Numbered from the stretch's first letter, positions 47,583 through 56,702 are shown. The stretch: 64,000 nucleotides of DNA from Thiocystis violacea (GCF_016583565.1 NZ_NRRF01000028.1:1-64000), one strand, 5' to 3'. Notes: generated by a model not told the origin, from the sequence alone. Program-made: numbers and translations.

Positions 47583-48386
47583 TCACCGGTCTCGGTGATG
47601 GTCTTCCCACCACTTCGGCAGATCCCCGAGCGAGGGGAGTATCACCATTGGGAGCGGGCTGTGATCCAGGTCGCTCGGTCGGAACTTACCGGTCTTCACG
47701 AGCAGGCCATTGATCCCCAGCGCCTGAGCCCCGCCGATGTCGCTCACGACGTCGTCTCCCACCATGCAGGCGGTTTGCGGCGTCGCCCCGACCCGGGCGA
47801 GGGCAACCTCGAAGAAGCAGCGTGCCGGCTTGCCGACGACCATGGCCTTCAGCCCTGTCGCGTACTCCAGCGCCGCCACGAAGGGGCCGGTATCGAGCCT
47901 CAGGCCATCCGTTGCGCGCCAATACCGCGTCATGCCGAGGGCGACGAGTTGCGGCGCAGGATCGCCCATCAGCCAGCGAAAGGCTTGGTTGAGCGCCTGG
48001 AACGACCAGTGCTCACCGTAATCGCCGACCACGATCGCCGAGACGGCGGTCGCGGCGTCTGGCGGCACCATGACCAGATCGGCGAAATCCTCCTTGGTCG
48101 CGTCTTGAACAAAGAGTCCGACCGGGCCGGCCGCGTGCGTTCGGAGCCACTCGACCGCGGCGACGGACGGCGTGAGGATTTCGTCGGCTGTGACCTCGAT
48201 ACCCATGCGCGCGAGCTTCTCGACCAGGGATCGGCGTGGCTGGGAGGTCGTATTGGTCACGAAGAGGTGCGGGATCCCGCGGGCGCGAATCCACATGATC
48301 GCCTCCCGCGATCCCGGAATCGGCTGGTTTTCTTGATAGAGCACCCCGTCCAAATCGATCAGGAAAGCGTGAATCTCGCTCAGCAT
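47583..48386 (-). CDS. HAD-IIA family phosphatase (NagD-like)
   Basis: A 267-residue HAD hydrolase. Motif I is FLIDLDGVLYQ (D10, D12), motif II VTNTTS, and motif IV CMVGDDVVSDIGGAQALG. The large C2A cap between residues 85 and 180 marks the NagD/LHPP-type subfamily. It removes phosphate from an undefined small molecule. The start at 48386 gives the usual family N-terminus. Confidence 0.9.
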   Translation of the reverse strand: MLSEIHAFLIDLDGVLYQENQPIPGSREAIMWIRARGIPHLFVTNTTSQPRRSLVEKLARMGIEVTADEILTPSVAAVEWLRTHAAGPVGLFVQDATKEDFADLVMVPPDAATAVSAIVVGDYGEHWSFQALNQAFRWLMGDPAPQLVALGMTRYWRATDGLRLDTGPFVAALEYATGLKAMVVGKPARCFFEVALARVGATPQTACMVGDDVVSDIGGAQALGINGLLVKTGKFRPSDLDHSPLPMVILPSLGDLPKWWEDHHRDR

Positions 48387-48491
48387 CTCAGTCTCCCGAC
48401 AGTGACGGGATGCGCCCGCTGGCCTCACAGTCGCCGCAATCCGGCTCACATGCCCCGAGACGCGCTCCCTGGTGCAGACACGAATGGAAGG

Positions 48492-48677
48492 CTAGCGAAC
48501 CGCCATGATCAAGACGATCACGAAGAGGACGACGGCCCCCAATGGAAGGATAGCGGCTTGCCAGTCGCCCTTCTGGGCCTTGGGTCCATGTTCCTGCCAC
48601 TGCTTATAGGTGGGCCATAGATAGAAGAGCATGAGGACCAGCACCGCAGCGGCGGCGATCTTCAGGAACAGCTCCAT
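48492..48677 (-). CDS. Small two-helix membrane protein, unknown
   Basis: A 61-residue protein with two transmembrane segments: residues 4-20, with a short KQWQEHGPKAQKGDWQ linker, then 38-58. ATG 48677 has AAGGAG seven bases upstream, which decides it over 48698. Such proteins are found as conserved hypotheticals in gammaproteobacteria. It lies downstream of a terminator and so has its own promoter. Confidence 0.7.
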   Translation of the reverse strand: MELFLKIAAAAVLVLMLFYLWPTYKQWQEHGPKAQKGDWQAAILPLGAVVLFVIVLIMAVR

Positions 48678-48709
48678 GATGTTCTCCTTTTGAATCAATG
48701 CTCAACAAA

Positions 48710-48734
48710 CAAAAACCCCGGCGCGAGGCCGGGG
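48710..48734 (-). terminator. Intrinsic terminator of the Bax-inhibitor-like gene
   Basis: On the minus strand CCCCGGC (48728-48734 complement), a five-base loop, GCCGGGG and a run of U (48710-48715). It lies 37 bp after the stop of the gene at 48771-49439. Confidence 0.88.
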
Positions 48735-48770
48735 TCTTCACTCAGAAGGCGGCGAACCGCGGGCGGACGG

Positions 48771-49439
48771 TCAGTCGTCGCCCAAGATACCCAGCAGCTG
48801 CAACAGGCTGATGAAGATGTTGAAGATGCTCAAGTAAATGCCGTAGGTCGCCATGATGTAGTTGGTTTCCTCACCGCGAGCGATCCGGCTGGTATCGAAG
48901 AGGATGAAGCCGCTCATCAGCAGGATGATGGCGGACGAAATGGCCAGCGACAGCGCAGGCATCTGCAGGAAGATGTTGGCGACGACCGCGAAGATCACGA
49001 CCATCATGCCAGCGAAGATGAAGCCGCCCATGAAGCTGAAATCACGCTTGCTGGTCAGTGCGTAGCCCGACAGGCCGAGGAAGATGGCGGCGGTTCCGCC
49101 AAAGGCCAGCCCGACGGTTTGAGGACCGTGCGGCAGGGCGAGGTAGAGGCTCAGGATCGCGCCCAGCCCGAAGCCGAGCAGACCGGTGATCAAGAAGAGC
49201 ACGCCGATGCCGGCGGACGAGTTGGCCGTGCGCGGCAGCACGAAGATGCCGAGCAGCATGGCGACGATGACCGAGGCCATGTAGGTCCACGGCGGAGCGG
49301 CCAGCGCAAGCGAAAGCATCGCCGTCAGGGCACTGAATCCCAGGGTTGCCGCCAGCAGCATATAGGTGTTCTTCAACACCTTGTTCGTCGAGATCGCGGA
49401 CTGAGTCGCTTGAGCGACGGTAAAGCCAGGATTAGCCAT
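48771..49439 (-). CDS. Bax inhibitor-1/YccA family membrane protein
   Basis: A 222-residue protein with seven transmembrane helices and the family's C-terminal half MSGFILFDTSRIARGEETNY, which holds the conserved aspartate near the pore. Related bacterial proteins (YetJ, YccA) are pH-dependent calcium leak channels or FtsH modulators; which one fits here is open. ATG 49439 has AAGGAG upstream. Followed by a strong terminator. Confidence 0.92.
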   Translation of the reverse strand: MANPGFTVAQATQSAISTNKVLKNTYMLLAATLGFSALTAMLSLALAAPPWTYMASVIVAMLLGIFVLPRTANSSAGIGVLFLITGLLGFGLGAILSLYLALPHGPQTVGLAFGGTAAIFLGLSGYALTSKRDFSFMGGFIFAGMMVVIFAVVANIFLQMPALSLAISSAIILLMSGFILFDTSRIARGEETNYIMATYGIYLSIFNIFISLLQLLGILGDD

Positions 49440-49648
49440 GTGTTTTGTTCACTCCTTTCGTAAGTGGGTGATTTTTCATCGTTACCGAGTATATGACTCG
49501 CTGTCGGATCTTCAAGTTCCAAAGGATACCCGAGCGGCATTTCCATGCAAGCTTGGCGGGTGTTGGGTAAAGGCGCGTCATGAGCTATCATTCGATGCTC
49601 GACGGCGATCGCCGGGCTCGCGAGCCCAACCTGATCGCCGGCTCGATT

Positions 49649-49736
49649 GGAGAGGTGGCTGAGCGGTCGAAAGCGGCGGTCTTGAAAACCGTTGACTCGC
49701 AAGGGTCCGGGGGTTCGAATCCCTCCCTCTCCGCCA
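49649..49736 (+). tRNA. tRNA-Ser (anticodon UGA)
   Basis: A complete 88-nt class II tRNA with encoded CCA. It starts GGAGAGGTGGCTGAG. The anticodon loop CTTGAAA gives TGA. The long variable arm and the T arm GGGGGTTCGAATCCCTCC follow. The acceptor stem GGAGAGG/CCTCTCC pairs fully. Its 3' end is a likely integration site, given the integrase scar downstream. Confidence 0.97.
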
Positions 49737-49799
49737 ATTGAATCAAGCGATTACGAAAAACGCCCTTCTTTCGCCTTGGTCTCGGTCATCAGTTGGGCC

Positions 49800-49907
49800 G
49801 GTAGGGTGGACGAGCGCGAGCGAAGTCCACCGAATCCCGCGCCGTTGTTGGTGGACTGCGCTGCGCTTGTCCACCCTACCGAAGACGACTGGTCCGGAGG
49901 ATGATCG
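49800..49907. repeat. Dispersed hairpin repeat, copy B
   Basis: Near-identical to 131-238: same length, same GGTAGGGTGGAC/GTCCACCCTACC ends over 81 bp, differing at a few bases. It lies 63 bp downstream of tRNA-Ser. The first copy is next to a group II intron, this one next to a tRNA, so the element is dispersed. From here to 50294 no intact gene is seen. Confidence 0.85.
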
Positions 49908-50069
49908 AGGCCCTCGCCTGCTTGCTCAAGCTCGAATCTGAGCCAACCCTTTCAAAAAACTGCGCTGAGCGTGTCTCGTGTGGTGCTGTTCCGAGCCCAC
50001 AAGCCTGTTGCAGAGGTTCGGCAATGGCGCCGTCCAATTCTAGCGGACCGGCCTCTGGGGGCCGGTTCG

Positions 50070-50166
50070 ATGGCATCTATCCGCAAGCTGACAGACGGCA
50101 GGGCAAAACCCTGGCAGGTCCGCATCACTCGCCTGCGCATTTCCGCACCAAGGTCGAGGCCGACTT
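50070..50166 (+). pseudogene. Scar of a phage-type integrase N-terminus
   Basis: ATG 50070 begins M-A-S-I-R-K-L-T-D-G-R-A-K-P-W-Q-V-R-I, a typical start of tyrosine integrases of the SAM-like-domain type. The match then moves to another frame with HFRTKVEADFN, corresponding to the following strand-helix, and is lost. Only about 35 codons remain. Its place 330 bp after tRNA-Ser fits a decayed island. Confidence 0.5.
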
Positions 50167-50191
50167 CAATCGAATGACCGTTTGCACTCAA

Positions 50192-50211
50192 CCCGCCGTG
50201 GCGGGCTTTTT
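50192..50211 (+). terminator. Intrinsic terminator after the integrase scar
   Basis: CCCGCC/GGCGGG (50192-50197 and 50200-50205) followed by CTTTTT. Clear hairpin plus T tract on the plus strand. Confidence 0.7.
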
Positions 50212-50294
50212 CTTGGGGCTGGAGTCTGAGCCGGCATACCCAGCACAAGGCTCAATTTCACAGCTCACGGCCACGATGCGTGCTGGCAACAGGA

Positions 50295-50888
50295 TCAAAA
50301 GCGCCACTGTGCGCCGCCGTAGATGGTGAGCTTCGTTGCCGGGTTGTAGTTGAGGCGGAGTCCGACGCCGAAACGATTCGCGGCACCGCCCTGTGCGGCG
50401 ATGCGCTGCCCGAGCTTGACGGCGTTGCCGATGGTGCCGACGTCGTCGCTGTGCAGCTTGTACCAGGCGAGCGGGTTGTCCGGCGCCGAACGGATGTCGT
50501 GCGTCATGCTCTGCAGCCCCACGGCCGCGGAGTTGAAGGTGTCTGCGAGCTCGGCGGGGAACGGCAGAAGTTGGTTGCCGTAGCCGAAACTGAACCCGGC
50601 CGATCGCTTGGCGACGCTCGCCGAGGTCCCGAAGCGGAAGCCGCGAAACACCAGGCCGGTGCTGATGTCGCCGTTGCCGGGATTGACGCCGGCCTTGAGC
50701 GTGAGGCGCCGGACGCTCATGCCGGCCTCGAGATTGCCGCCGTAGTGGTAGGCCAGGTTGGTGCGGAAGGTGCCAGAGCGGTAGGCGAGGTTGACGTTGC
50801 TGGTGTTGGCGTCAAGCGCGAGTACCCAAAGCTGCATCTGGAGTTTCGGGGGGAGCAGCTTGAAGTCGATGTCGAAGTCATCACCCAT
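50295..50888 (-). CDS. Unknown protein with beta-strand-rich, barrel-like C-terminus
   Basis: A 198-residue protein without a signal peptide that I can see. Alternating hydrophobic strands run through its length (NVNLAYRSGTFRTNLAYHYGG; RFGVGLRLNYN; LTIYGGAQWRF), and it ends in F, as outer-membrane barrels do. Start at 50888 with GAGAGGA upstream. Family not recognised. It is on the same strand as the unknown gene at 51064 and cobF. Confidence 0.65.
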   Translation of the reverse strand: MGDDFDIDFKLLPPKLQMQLWVLALDANTSNVNLAYRSGTFRTNLAYHYGGNLEAGMSVRRLTLKAGVNPGNGDISTGLVFRGFRFGTSASVAKRSAGFSFGYGNQLLPFPAELADTFNSAAVGLQSMTHDIRSAPDNPLAWYKLHSDDVGTIGNAVKLGQRIAAQGGAANRFGVGLRLNYNPATKLTIYGGAQWRF

Positions 50889-51063
50889 GGCGCGGTCCTC
50901 TCTCGATGGTTGGCGTTGCCTGTGATTGGCGCAACGCATCAACCGGGCCAAGTGTCATTCGGCCAATGGAGGCGAGCGTCGCGATGGCGGTAGGGGCAAG
51001 GCGGCTCGGTCTGGCCCGATCGGGTCGAAACGGACGGCCCGGCGCCGTCCGTCCCCTGGCCTG

Positions 51064-51660
51064 TCACAGCGGCGCCTCGTCCGCTCCCTGGTCGGAACGG
51101 GGGTCGGTATCCTCCTCGGCGTCGTCGGTGATTCGTGTCCAGGTGCCGGGCAGGGCGAGCGTGTCGTCGCCGAGGTTGCCGTCGATGACGTGCGACAGCA
51201 AACCATAGCCGACGCGCCAGCGGGTCGCGCCGACCAGGACGGCCGCGGTCTTCTGATTCAGCTTAACCACCTCGCCGAAGCGGTCGAGGCCGTTGCGGTC
51301 CCGGAAGGCGACCCGGTCGCCGACCTTGACGCTGTTGCGGTCCAGCCCGCGGCGCTTGGTCGCGCCGATTTCGGCGTCCTTGCCCTCCAGGTTGATCTGG
51401 TAGAAGGGGATCGACCAGCGCTTGCCGTCGGCGATGTTCTGCACGAGCGCGCGGGTGCGGTTGATCTGCACGAGCCGAGCCTCGACCAGGCGGTTCTCGA
51501 CGTTGTCGAACCACGACAGGGTTTGACCCACGCGCAGTGCCTGTTTGACCGCGCGGATGCGCGCCGGATCGTCGAGCTGGTTGCTGATAGCGGCGCTGAG
51601 GCGGTACAGCTCGAACAGACTTGCCTGGTTCAGTGCCGCTAGGATGTGGTCGTAGTCCAT
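51064..51660 (-). CDS. Unknown protein with SH3-like repeats, downstream of cobF
   Basis: A 198-residue soluble protein. An N-terminal helical part (1-45) is followed by two similar beta segments, LVEARLVQINRTRALVQNI (about 58-76) and FGEVVKLNQKTAAVLVG (about 128-144). These look like KOW or Tudor-like SH3 folds. The C-terminus is acidic. AGGAAGG precedes ATG 51660. I do not recognise the family. It lies 102 bp after cobF on the same strand. Confidence 0.7.
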   Translation of the reverse strand: MDYDHILAALNQASLFELYRLSAAISNQLDDPARIRAVKQALRVGQTLSWFDNVENRLVEARLVQINRTRALVQNIADGKRWSIPFYQINLEGKDAEIGATKRRGLDRNSVKVGDRVAFRDRNGLDRFGEVVKLNQKTAAVLVGATRWRVGYGLLSHVIDGNLGDDTLALPGTWTRITDDAEEDTDPRSDQGADEAPL

Positions 51661-51762
51661 GGGCCTTCCTCGGTCATTCTCGATCGGGTTCTGGTGGGAT
51701 GGCTGTCTGGGGTGATGTGACGCCGGCCGTTCGCTCCCCGGGGCGGCATGCGCGAGCGGTTC

Positions 51763-52536
51763 TCAGCCGTTCCCGTCCTGTCGGCGCCTCAGTAGGTAGA
51801 TGTCCATCAGCCACCCCTTGCGGTCGCGCACCGCCTGCTTGGTCCGCAGCAGCTCGTCCGTCACCTCGTCGACCGGCCCTGAGATCAGAACCTCGTCGGG
51901 GCATCCCAGGTAGCCGGCCCAGTAGACGTCCATGTTCTGATCCTTGAAGCGCTGAAAAGACGCGTTGTAGTCGAGCATGACGATCGCGTTGTCGATCTCG
52001 GTCGGGTCGCAGGTTTCGGCGTGTCGGCCGGTCGTGATGGTGATGCTCTCGCCGACACGGTTCATCGGGATCTTGTGCCTGGCGGTCAGCATTTGGACGG
52101 AGGTGATGCCGGGAATGATCTCGAACACGAGCGTGCCCTGGGAAGCCGCCGCCACGTCGGCGACCAGGCTGAGGGTCTGGTCGTAGATGGCCGGATCGCC
52201 CCAGAGGAGGAGGGCGCCGGATTGCCCGTCTTCCAGTTCGTCTCTGACGAGCCGCTCGAACAGGGTGCGCTTCTCGTCGTGCCAGACCTTGACTCCTTCC
52301 TTGTAGCCGTCGGCCTCCATGCGCCGTGCTGGGCTGGTGGCGATCACCACCCGATAACCGGTATCCCCGAGATAATGGGTAAGGATGTCTCGGCGCATCT
52401 GTAAGAGCTCTTCCTTGCCGCGGCCTTCCTTCTCCAGCATGAAGAAGACGTCGGTTCGCTTGAGCGTTTCGATGGCTTGGATGGTGAGGTATTCGGGTCC
52501 GCCCGGACCCATGCCGATCAGGTACAGCGTCTTCAT
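51763..52536 (-). CDS. cobF: Precorrin-6A synthase (CobF)
   Basis: A 257-residue SAM-dependent methyltransferase of the tetrapyrrole methylase family. The N-terminus LYLIGMGPGGPEYLTIQAIE, the middle LLWGDPAIYDQTL and EIIPGITSVQ, and the C-terminal ILISGPVDEV-like VLISGPVDEV fit CobF. That enzyme deacetylates and C1-methylates precorrin-5 in the aerobic corrinoid pathway. It lies divergent from bchE, whose product needs cobalamin, which supports the assignment. No other early cob gene lies in the window. Confidence 0.88.
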   Translation of the reverse strand: MKTLYLIGMGPGGPEYLTIQAIETLKRTDVFFMLEKEGRGKEELLQMRRDILTHYLGDTGYRVVIATSPARRMEADGYKEGVKVWHDEKRTLFERLVRDELEDGQSGALLLWGDPAIYDQTLSLVADVAAASQGTLVFEIIPGITSVQMLTARHKIPMNRVGESITITTGRHAETCDPTEIDNAIVMLDYNASFQRFKDQNMDVYWAGYLGCPDEVLISGPVDEVTDELLRTKQAVRDRKGWLMDIYLLRRRQDGNG

Positions 52537-52868
52537 GGTTGCTCGAAATGGTTGTGCGGGACGACGGCGGTCAGTGTCGTGTCCGCGCTGCGTGAGAAGG
52601 CGATTTGGCCTCGAGAGAACCGCAGCCGCCGTTCGGGCGGGGTAGGGGTTCGGAGGTGACCATCAACGTGGAGATTCTACCCAGTCGTTGGTACTATTGA
52701 CGACTTGAGTCAATTTCGGTCCGTCCAGCTCAGGGCGAGCCGAATCACCCTACTTATTTTAGGGTTGCTTGAGCCGGCAGGACTGACGCATCCTCTTGTG
52801 GCCCAACGGTGCCGCCCTCACGCAAAGGCGTCCATGCCCGACCGTTCTTGAAACCCCCGGAGCTGACA
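52537..52868. promoter_or_regulatory. cobF/bchE divergent region with two inverted repeats
   Basis: About 330 bp. TTGAC-N7-GTCAA (52697-52713) is a symmetrical site that resembles a regulator operator but does not match the FNR spacing. ACCCTA-N7-TAGGGT (52747-52765) is a second one. No cobalamin riboswitch signature (B12 box) is seen. GGAG at 52859-52862 is the bchE ribosome site. No -35/-10 boxes are assigned. Confidence 0.45.
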
Positions 52869-54509
52869 ATGCGAATCCTTTTTGTCCACCCAAACTACAG
52901 CGCGGGCGCCGCCGACATCGCCGGCAACTGGTCGCCGGCCTGGGTTGCCTATATTGCCGGTTACCTGAAGTCCGGCGGCTACGAGGACTACCACTTCGTC
53001 GACGCCCTGGTGGACAAACTGGATGAAGATCAGCTGCGCGTCGCGATCCGCGATGCGAAGGCCGACATCGTCGCGACCACGGCGATGACGCCGATGATCT
53101 ACACCGCGCAGCGCGTGTTGCAGATCGCCAAGGAGGAATGCCCGAATGCCATGACCGTGCTCGGCGGCATTCACGGCACCTTCATGTTCCAGCAGGTGCT
53201 GGGCGAGGCGCCCTGGATTGACGTCATCGTGCGCGGCGAGGGCGAGGCCGTCACCCTGAACCTGGTGCGCGCCATCGACGAGGGTCGCTGGCCGGCCGAG
53301 CGCGAGAAGATCAACGGCATCGCCTATCTGGACGAGAACAGTCAGGTCGTCGCCACGCCGGCCGAGCCATCCATCAAGGATGTCGACTCAATCTGGCCGG
53401 ACTGGAGCATCCTGGAGTGGAAGAAGTACATCTATATTCCGCTCGGCGTGCCGGTCGCGACGCCCAACATGGCGCGTGGCTGCCCCTTCACCTGTAGCTT
53501 CTGCTCGCAATGGAAGTTCTGGCGCGACTACCGCGTGCGCGATCCCAAGCGCATGGTCGATGAGATCGAGGAGCTGGTGAAGGTCCACGGCGTCGGCTTC
53601 TTCATCCTTGCCGACGAAGAGCCGCAGATCAACAAGGCGAAGTTCGTCGAGTTCTGTCAGGAACTGATCGACCGCGACCTCGGTATCCATTGGGGCATCA
53701 ACACCCGCGTGACGGATGTCATGCGCGACGAGGACCTGCTGCCCTTCTACCGCAAGGCTGGCTTGGTGCACATCTCGCTCGGCACCGAGGCCGCCGCTCA
53801 GCTCAACCTCGACCGCTTCGTCAAAGAGACCACGATCGAGCAGAACAAGCGCGCCATCCAGCTCCTGCAGCAGAACGGCATCGTCACCGAGGCGCAGTTC
53901 ATCGTCGGCCTCGAGAACGAGACCCGCGAGACGCTGGAAGAGACCTATCAGATGGTCATGGACTGGGGCGCGGACATGGCCAACTGGTCGATGTACACCC
54001 CCTGGCCCTTCTCCGACATGTTTGCCGAGATGGGCGACAAGGTCGAGGTCTTCGACTATTCGAAGTACAACTTCGTCTCGCCGATCATGAAGCCGGACAA
54101 GATCGATCGCGCCGAGCTGCTTGACGGCGTCATGGCCAACTATCGGCGCTTCTACATGAAGCGGATGTTCTTCCAGTATCCCTGGGTCAAGGATCCCTTC
54201 CGCCGTCGCTACCTCATGGGCTGCATCAAGGCGTTCCTCAAGAGCGCCATGGAGCGTCGCTTCTATCAGCTGGGCAAGCAGAATTACTGGGGTCCGCTGT
54301 TCAAGAAGTTCATCAAGTTCGACTACGACAAGGACAGGTCGAAGATCGTCGAGCCGGATCACAACGCCTGGAAGAAGGCCCCGCCGGCCAAGCGCCCGGC
54401 GGTCAGCGCCGTGGGTGCGGCACCGCAGGCGTGCGGTGGTCCCAAGGCGTGCGGTGGCGGCACCGAGCAGATGACCGAGGAGCAGGTGAAGCAGTACGAG
54501 AACGCCTGA
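52869..54509 (+). CDS. bchE: Anaerobic Mg-protoporphyrin IX monomethyl ester cyclase BchE
   Basis: A 546-residue B12-binding radical SAM protein. The N-terminal cobalamin-binding domain (about 1-160) includes VLGGIHGTF and RGEGE. The [4Fe-4S] motif is [12 protein letters not shown] (C205, C209, C212). The C-terminal half includes [14 protein letters not shown] and [11 protein letters not shown]. It closes ring E of bacteriochlorophyll without oxygen. The last 60 residues hold a Cys-Gly-rich tail ([11 protein letters not shown]). ATG 52869 is chosen for [10 protein letters not shown]. Co-directional with cobQ, which makes part of its cofactor. Confidence 0.95.
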   Translation: MRILFVHPNYSAGAADIAGNWSPAWVAYIAGYLKSGGYEDYHFVDALVDKLDEDQLRVAIRDAKADIVATTAMTPMIYTAQRVLQIAKEECPNAMTVLGGIHGTFMFQQVLGEAPWIDVIVRGEGEAVTLNLVRAIDEGRWPAEREKINGIAYLDENSQVVATPAEPSIKDVDSIWPDWSILEWKKYIYIPLGVPVATPNMARGCPFTCSFCSQWKFWRDYRVRDPKRMVDEIEELVKVHGVGFFILADEEPQINKAKFVEFCQELIDRDLGIHWGINTRVTDVMRDEDLLPFYRKAGLVHISLGTEAAAQLNLDRFVKETTIEQNKRAIQLLQQNGIVTEAQFIVGLENETRETLEETYQMVMDWGADMANWSMYTPWPFSDMFAEMGDKVEVFDYSKYNFVSPIMKPDKIDRAELLDGVMANYRRFYMKRMFFQYPWVKDPFRRRYLMGCIKAFLKSAMERRFYQLGKQNYWGPLFKKFIKFDYDKDRSKIVEPDHNAWKKAPPAKRPAVSAVGAAPQACGGPKACGGGTEQMTEEQVKQYENA

Positions 54510-54519
54510 TCCACCCCAG

Positions 54520-54590
54520 CGGCCCCGATGCGTTCGGGGCCGTCCGCTAGGACGCGGGGTCTGCATCCCTTGGGTGCAGACCCCGCGTCC
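54520..54590 (+). other. Two strong hairpins between bchE and cobQ
   Basis: Hairpin 1 pairs CGGCCCCGA (54520-54528) with TCGGGGCCG (54534-54542). Hairpin 2 pairs 16 bases from 54550-54565 perfectly with 54575-54590 (GGACGCGG... against ...CCGCGTCC). Neither has a T tract. They may protect the bchE 3' end or partly stop read-through into cobQ. Confidence 0.65.
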
Positions 54591-54687
54591 GTTCTGAAAG
54601 GTCCTTTTCCTCCTGACACCATGACCCGCGAGCAAGCGCAGCGCGGTCCACCTGCGTCCCTGACAACTGAGAACTCTCTCTCCACCT

Positions 54688-56256
54688 ATGTCCGATTCCG
54701 CACCCACCATCAAGATCGACTTGCCGCCGCTGAAAGACAGCGGCCCTCGCCGCGCACGCGCGCTCATGATTCAGGGCACGGCCTCCGACGTCGGCAAGAG
54801 CCTGTTGGTCGCCGGTCTCTGCCGGGCCTTCACACGACGCGGGCTCGTGGTGCGCCCGTTCAAGGCGCAGAACATGAGCAACAATGCGGCCGTCACCATC
54901 GATACGGATGCCGCCCCCGGACCGGACGGCGAGCAGCCGCGCGGCGAGATCGGGCGTGCCCAGGCCCTGCAGGCCCGAGCCTGCGGCGTGCGGCCTTCGA
55001 TCCACATGAACCCCGTGCTGCTCAAGCCGCAGACCAACGTCGGCTCGCAGGTCGTCCTGCGGGGACGCTCACTCGGCAACTGCCCGGCGCGCGTCTATCA
55101 CGAGATGCGTCAGGGTTTGATGCCGGCTGTGCTCGACAGCTTCGAGCGCCTCTGTGCCGAGGCGGATCTGGTGCTGGTGGAGGGTGCCGGCAGCGGCGCC
55201 GAGGTCTATCTGCGCGACTGCGACATCACCAACATGCACTTTGCCGAGCGTGCCGGGGTGCCGGTCGTGGTCGTCGGCGATCTGGACAAGGGTGGCACTA
55301 TGGCCTCGCTGGTCGGCACCTGGCTGCTGCTCGATCAGGCCGATCGGGACCGGGTCGTCGGCTATATCGTCAACAAGTTCCGCGGCGACTTCTCGCTGTT
55401 CGAGCCCGCCTGCGAGACCATCACCGCGCATACGGGCTGGCCCTTCGTCGGCATGGTCCGTTGGTTCGAGGGGGCGGGCCGCTTGCCGGCGGAGGACTCG
55501 CTGGCCCTGGAGCGTCCCGCCGAGACCACCGGGGGCACGCTCAACGTTGCCATTCCGCGCCTGTCGCGTGTCGCCAATTTCGACGACATGGACCCCTTGG
55601 CCGCCGAGCCCAGCGTCAATCTGCGCTGGATCAATCCGGGTCAGGCGATCCCCGCGGAGACCGATGTGGTGATTCTGCCGGGCTCCAAGGCGACGCGATC
55701 GGATCTCGAGGTCCTGCGGCGCGAGGGCTGGGACATCGACATCAAGGCGCATGTGCGCCGCGGCGGGCGTGTGGTGGGACTCTGCGCGGGCTACCAGATG
55801 CTCGGACGCGTGGTGCGTGATCCACAAGGCATCGAAGGCGCGCCGGGCGAGACGCCCGGACTTGGTCTGCTCGACATCGAAACCGAGATCGGTGCCGACA
55901 AGCGGCTCATCGAGATCGATGGACTGGAGCAGCGCAGCGGTTGCCGCATCAGCGGTTACGAGATGCATATGGGCCGCACCACCGGCGCTGGCCTGGAGCG
56001 CCCCTGGATGCTGCTCCAGGACAGCGCGGGCGGCCTCCGTCCCGAAGGCGCCATCTCGGCGGAGGGCCGGGTCATGGGCGGTTATCTGCACGGCATCTTT
56101 GGCGCGGACGACTTCCGTGCGCATTGGCTTCGGCAAGTCGGTGCTCAGGCCGCGCGGATCGACTTCGAGGCGCGGATCGAGGCCGCCCTGGACGATCTCG
56201 CCGACCACTGCGAGGCTTGCCTGGATCTGGATGCGCTGTTGTCGTTGGCGCGCTGA
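54688..56256 (+). CDS. cobQ: Cobyric acid synthase
   Basis: A 522-residue amidotransferase that adds four amide groups to adenosylcobyrinate diamide. The N-terminal ATPase domain has [18 protein letters not shown] and [16 protein letters not shown] [12 protein letters not shown]. The C-terminal glutaminase has [13 protein letters not shown] with the catalytic Cys and [10 protein letters not shown] near the end. ATG 54688 is the only start fitting the family. 178 bp and two hairpins separate it from bchE. Supports B12 supply for BchE. Confidence 0.95.
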   Translation: MSDSAPTIKIDLPPLKDSGPRRARALMIQGTASDVGKSLLVAGLCRAFTRRGLVVRPFKAQNMSNNAAVTIDTDAAPGPDGEQPRGEIGRAQALQARACGVRPSIHMNPVLLKPQTNVGSQVVLRGRSLGNCPARVYHEMRQGLMPAVLDSFERLCAEADLVLVEGAGSGAEVYLRDCDITNMHFAERAGVPVVVVGDLDKGGTMASLVGTWLLLDQADRDRVVGYIVNKFRGDFSLFEPACETITAHTGWPFVGMVRWFEGAGRLPAEDSLALERPAETTGGTLNVAIPRLSRVANFDDMDPLAAEPSVNLRWINPGQAIPAETDVVILPGSKATRSDLEVLRREGWDIDIKAHVRRGGRVVGLCAGYQMLGRVVRDPQGIEGAPGETPGLGLLDIETEIGADKRLIEIDGLEQRSGCRISGYEMHMGRTTGAGLERPWMLLQDSAGGLRPEGAISAEGRVMGGYLHGIFGADDFRAHWLRQVGAQAARIDFEARIEAALDDLADHCEACLDLDALLSLAR

Positions 56257-56300
56257 CCGAAACCGAATCTGACCGAAACCGAATCTCGAGGAGACAGACC

Positions 56301-56633
56301 ATGAGCGAACTGACGCGAGAGACCTGCGAAGCGTGCCGTGCCGACGCGCCTAAGGTGTCGGACGAGGAACTGAAGACCCTGATCGCAGACATTCCGGACT
56401 GGTCGATCGAGGTCCGGGAGGGGGTCATGCAGCTGGAGAAACGTTTCGACTTCCCGGATTTCGTGCAGGCGCTGGCCTTCACCAACAAGGTTGGAGAGAT
56501 CGCCGAGGCCGAGGGGCATCACCCCAAGCTGGTGACGGAGTGGGGCAGCGTCATCGTCACCTGGTGGTCGCACAAGATCCGCGGTCTGCACCGCAACGAC
56601 TTCATCATGGCCGCAAAGACGGATCTGCTCTGA
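56301..56633 (+). CDS. phhB: 4a-hydroxytetrahydrobiopterin dehydratase (pterin carbinolamine dehydratase)
   Basis: A 110-residue PCD/DCoH-fold protein. The motif [21 protein letters not shown] holds the conserved histidines, and [10 protein letters not shown] ends the domain. It recycles pterin cofactors; in organisms without phenylalanine hydroxylase it may serve molybdopterin enzymes. The GAGGAG site precedes ATG 56301. The 44 bp after cobQ hold a tandem 16-bp duplication (TGACCGAAACCGAATC, 56254-56269 and 56270-56285), which includes the cobQ stop. Confidence 0.93.
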   Translation: MSELTRETCEACRADAPKVSDEELKTLIADIPDWSIEVREGVMQLEKRFDFPDFVQALAFTNKVGEIAEAEGHHPKLVTEWGSVIVTWWSHKIRGLHRNDFIMAAKTDLL

Positions 56634-56702
56634 GAGGAAGGCGCGGAGACAGCGCGCAGGGGTGAGTGACACAACTTAACGAAGCGGGTTGTCGTCACTT
56701 CT

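Noticed and set aside
52697..52713. An FNR box before bchE
   Set aside because: TTGAC-N7-GTCAA has the wrong spacing for TTGAT-N4-ATCAA.
52537..52868. A cobalamin riboswitch before bchE or cobF
   Set aside because: I looked for the B12 box and the conserved core and found neither on either strand.
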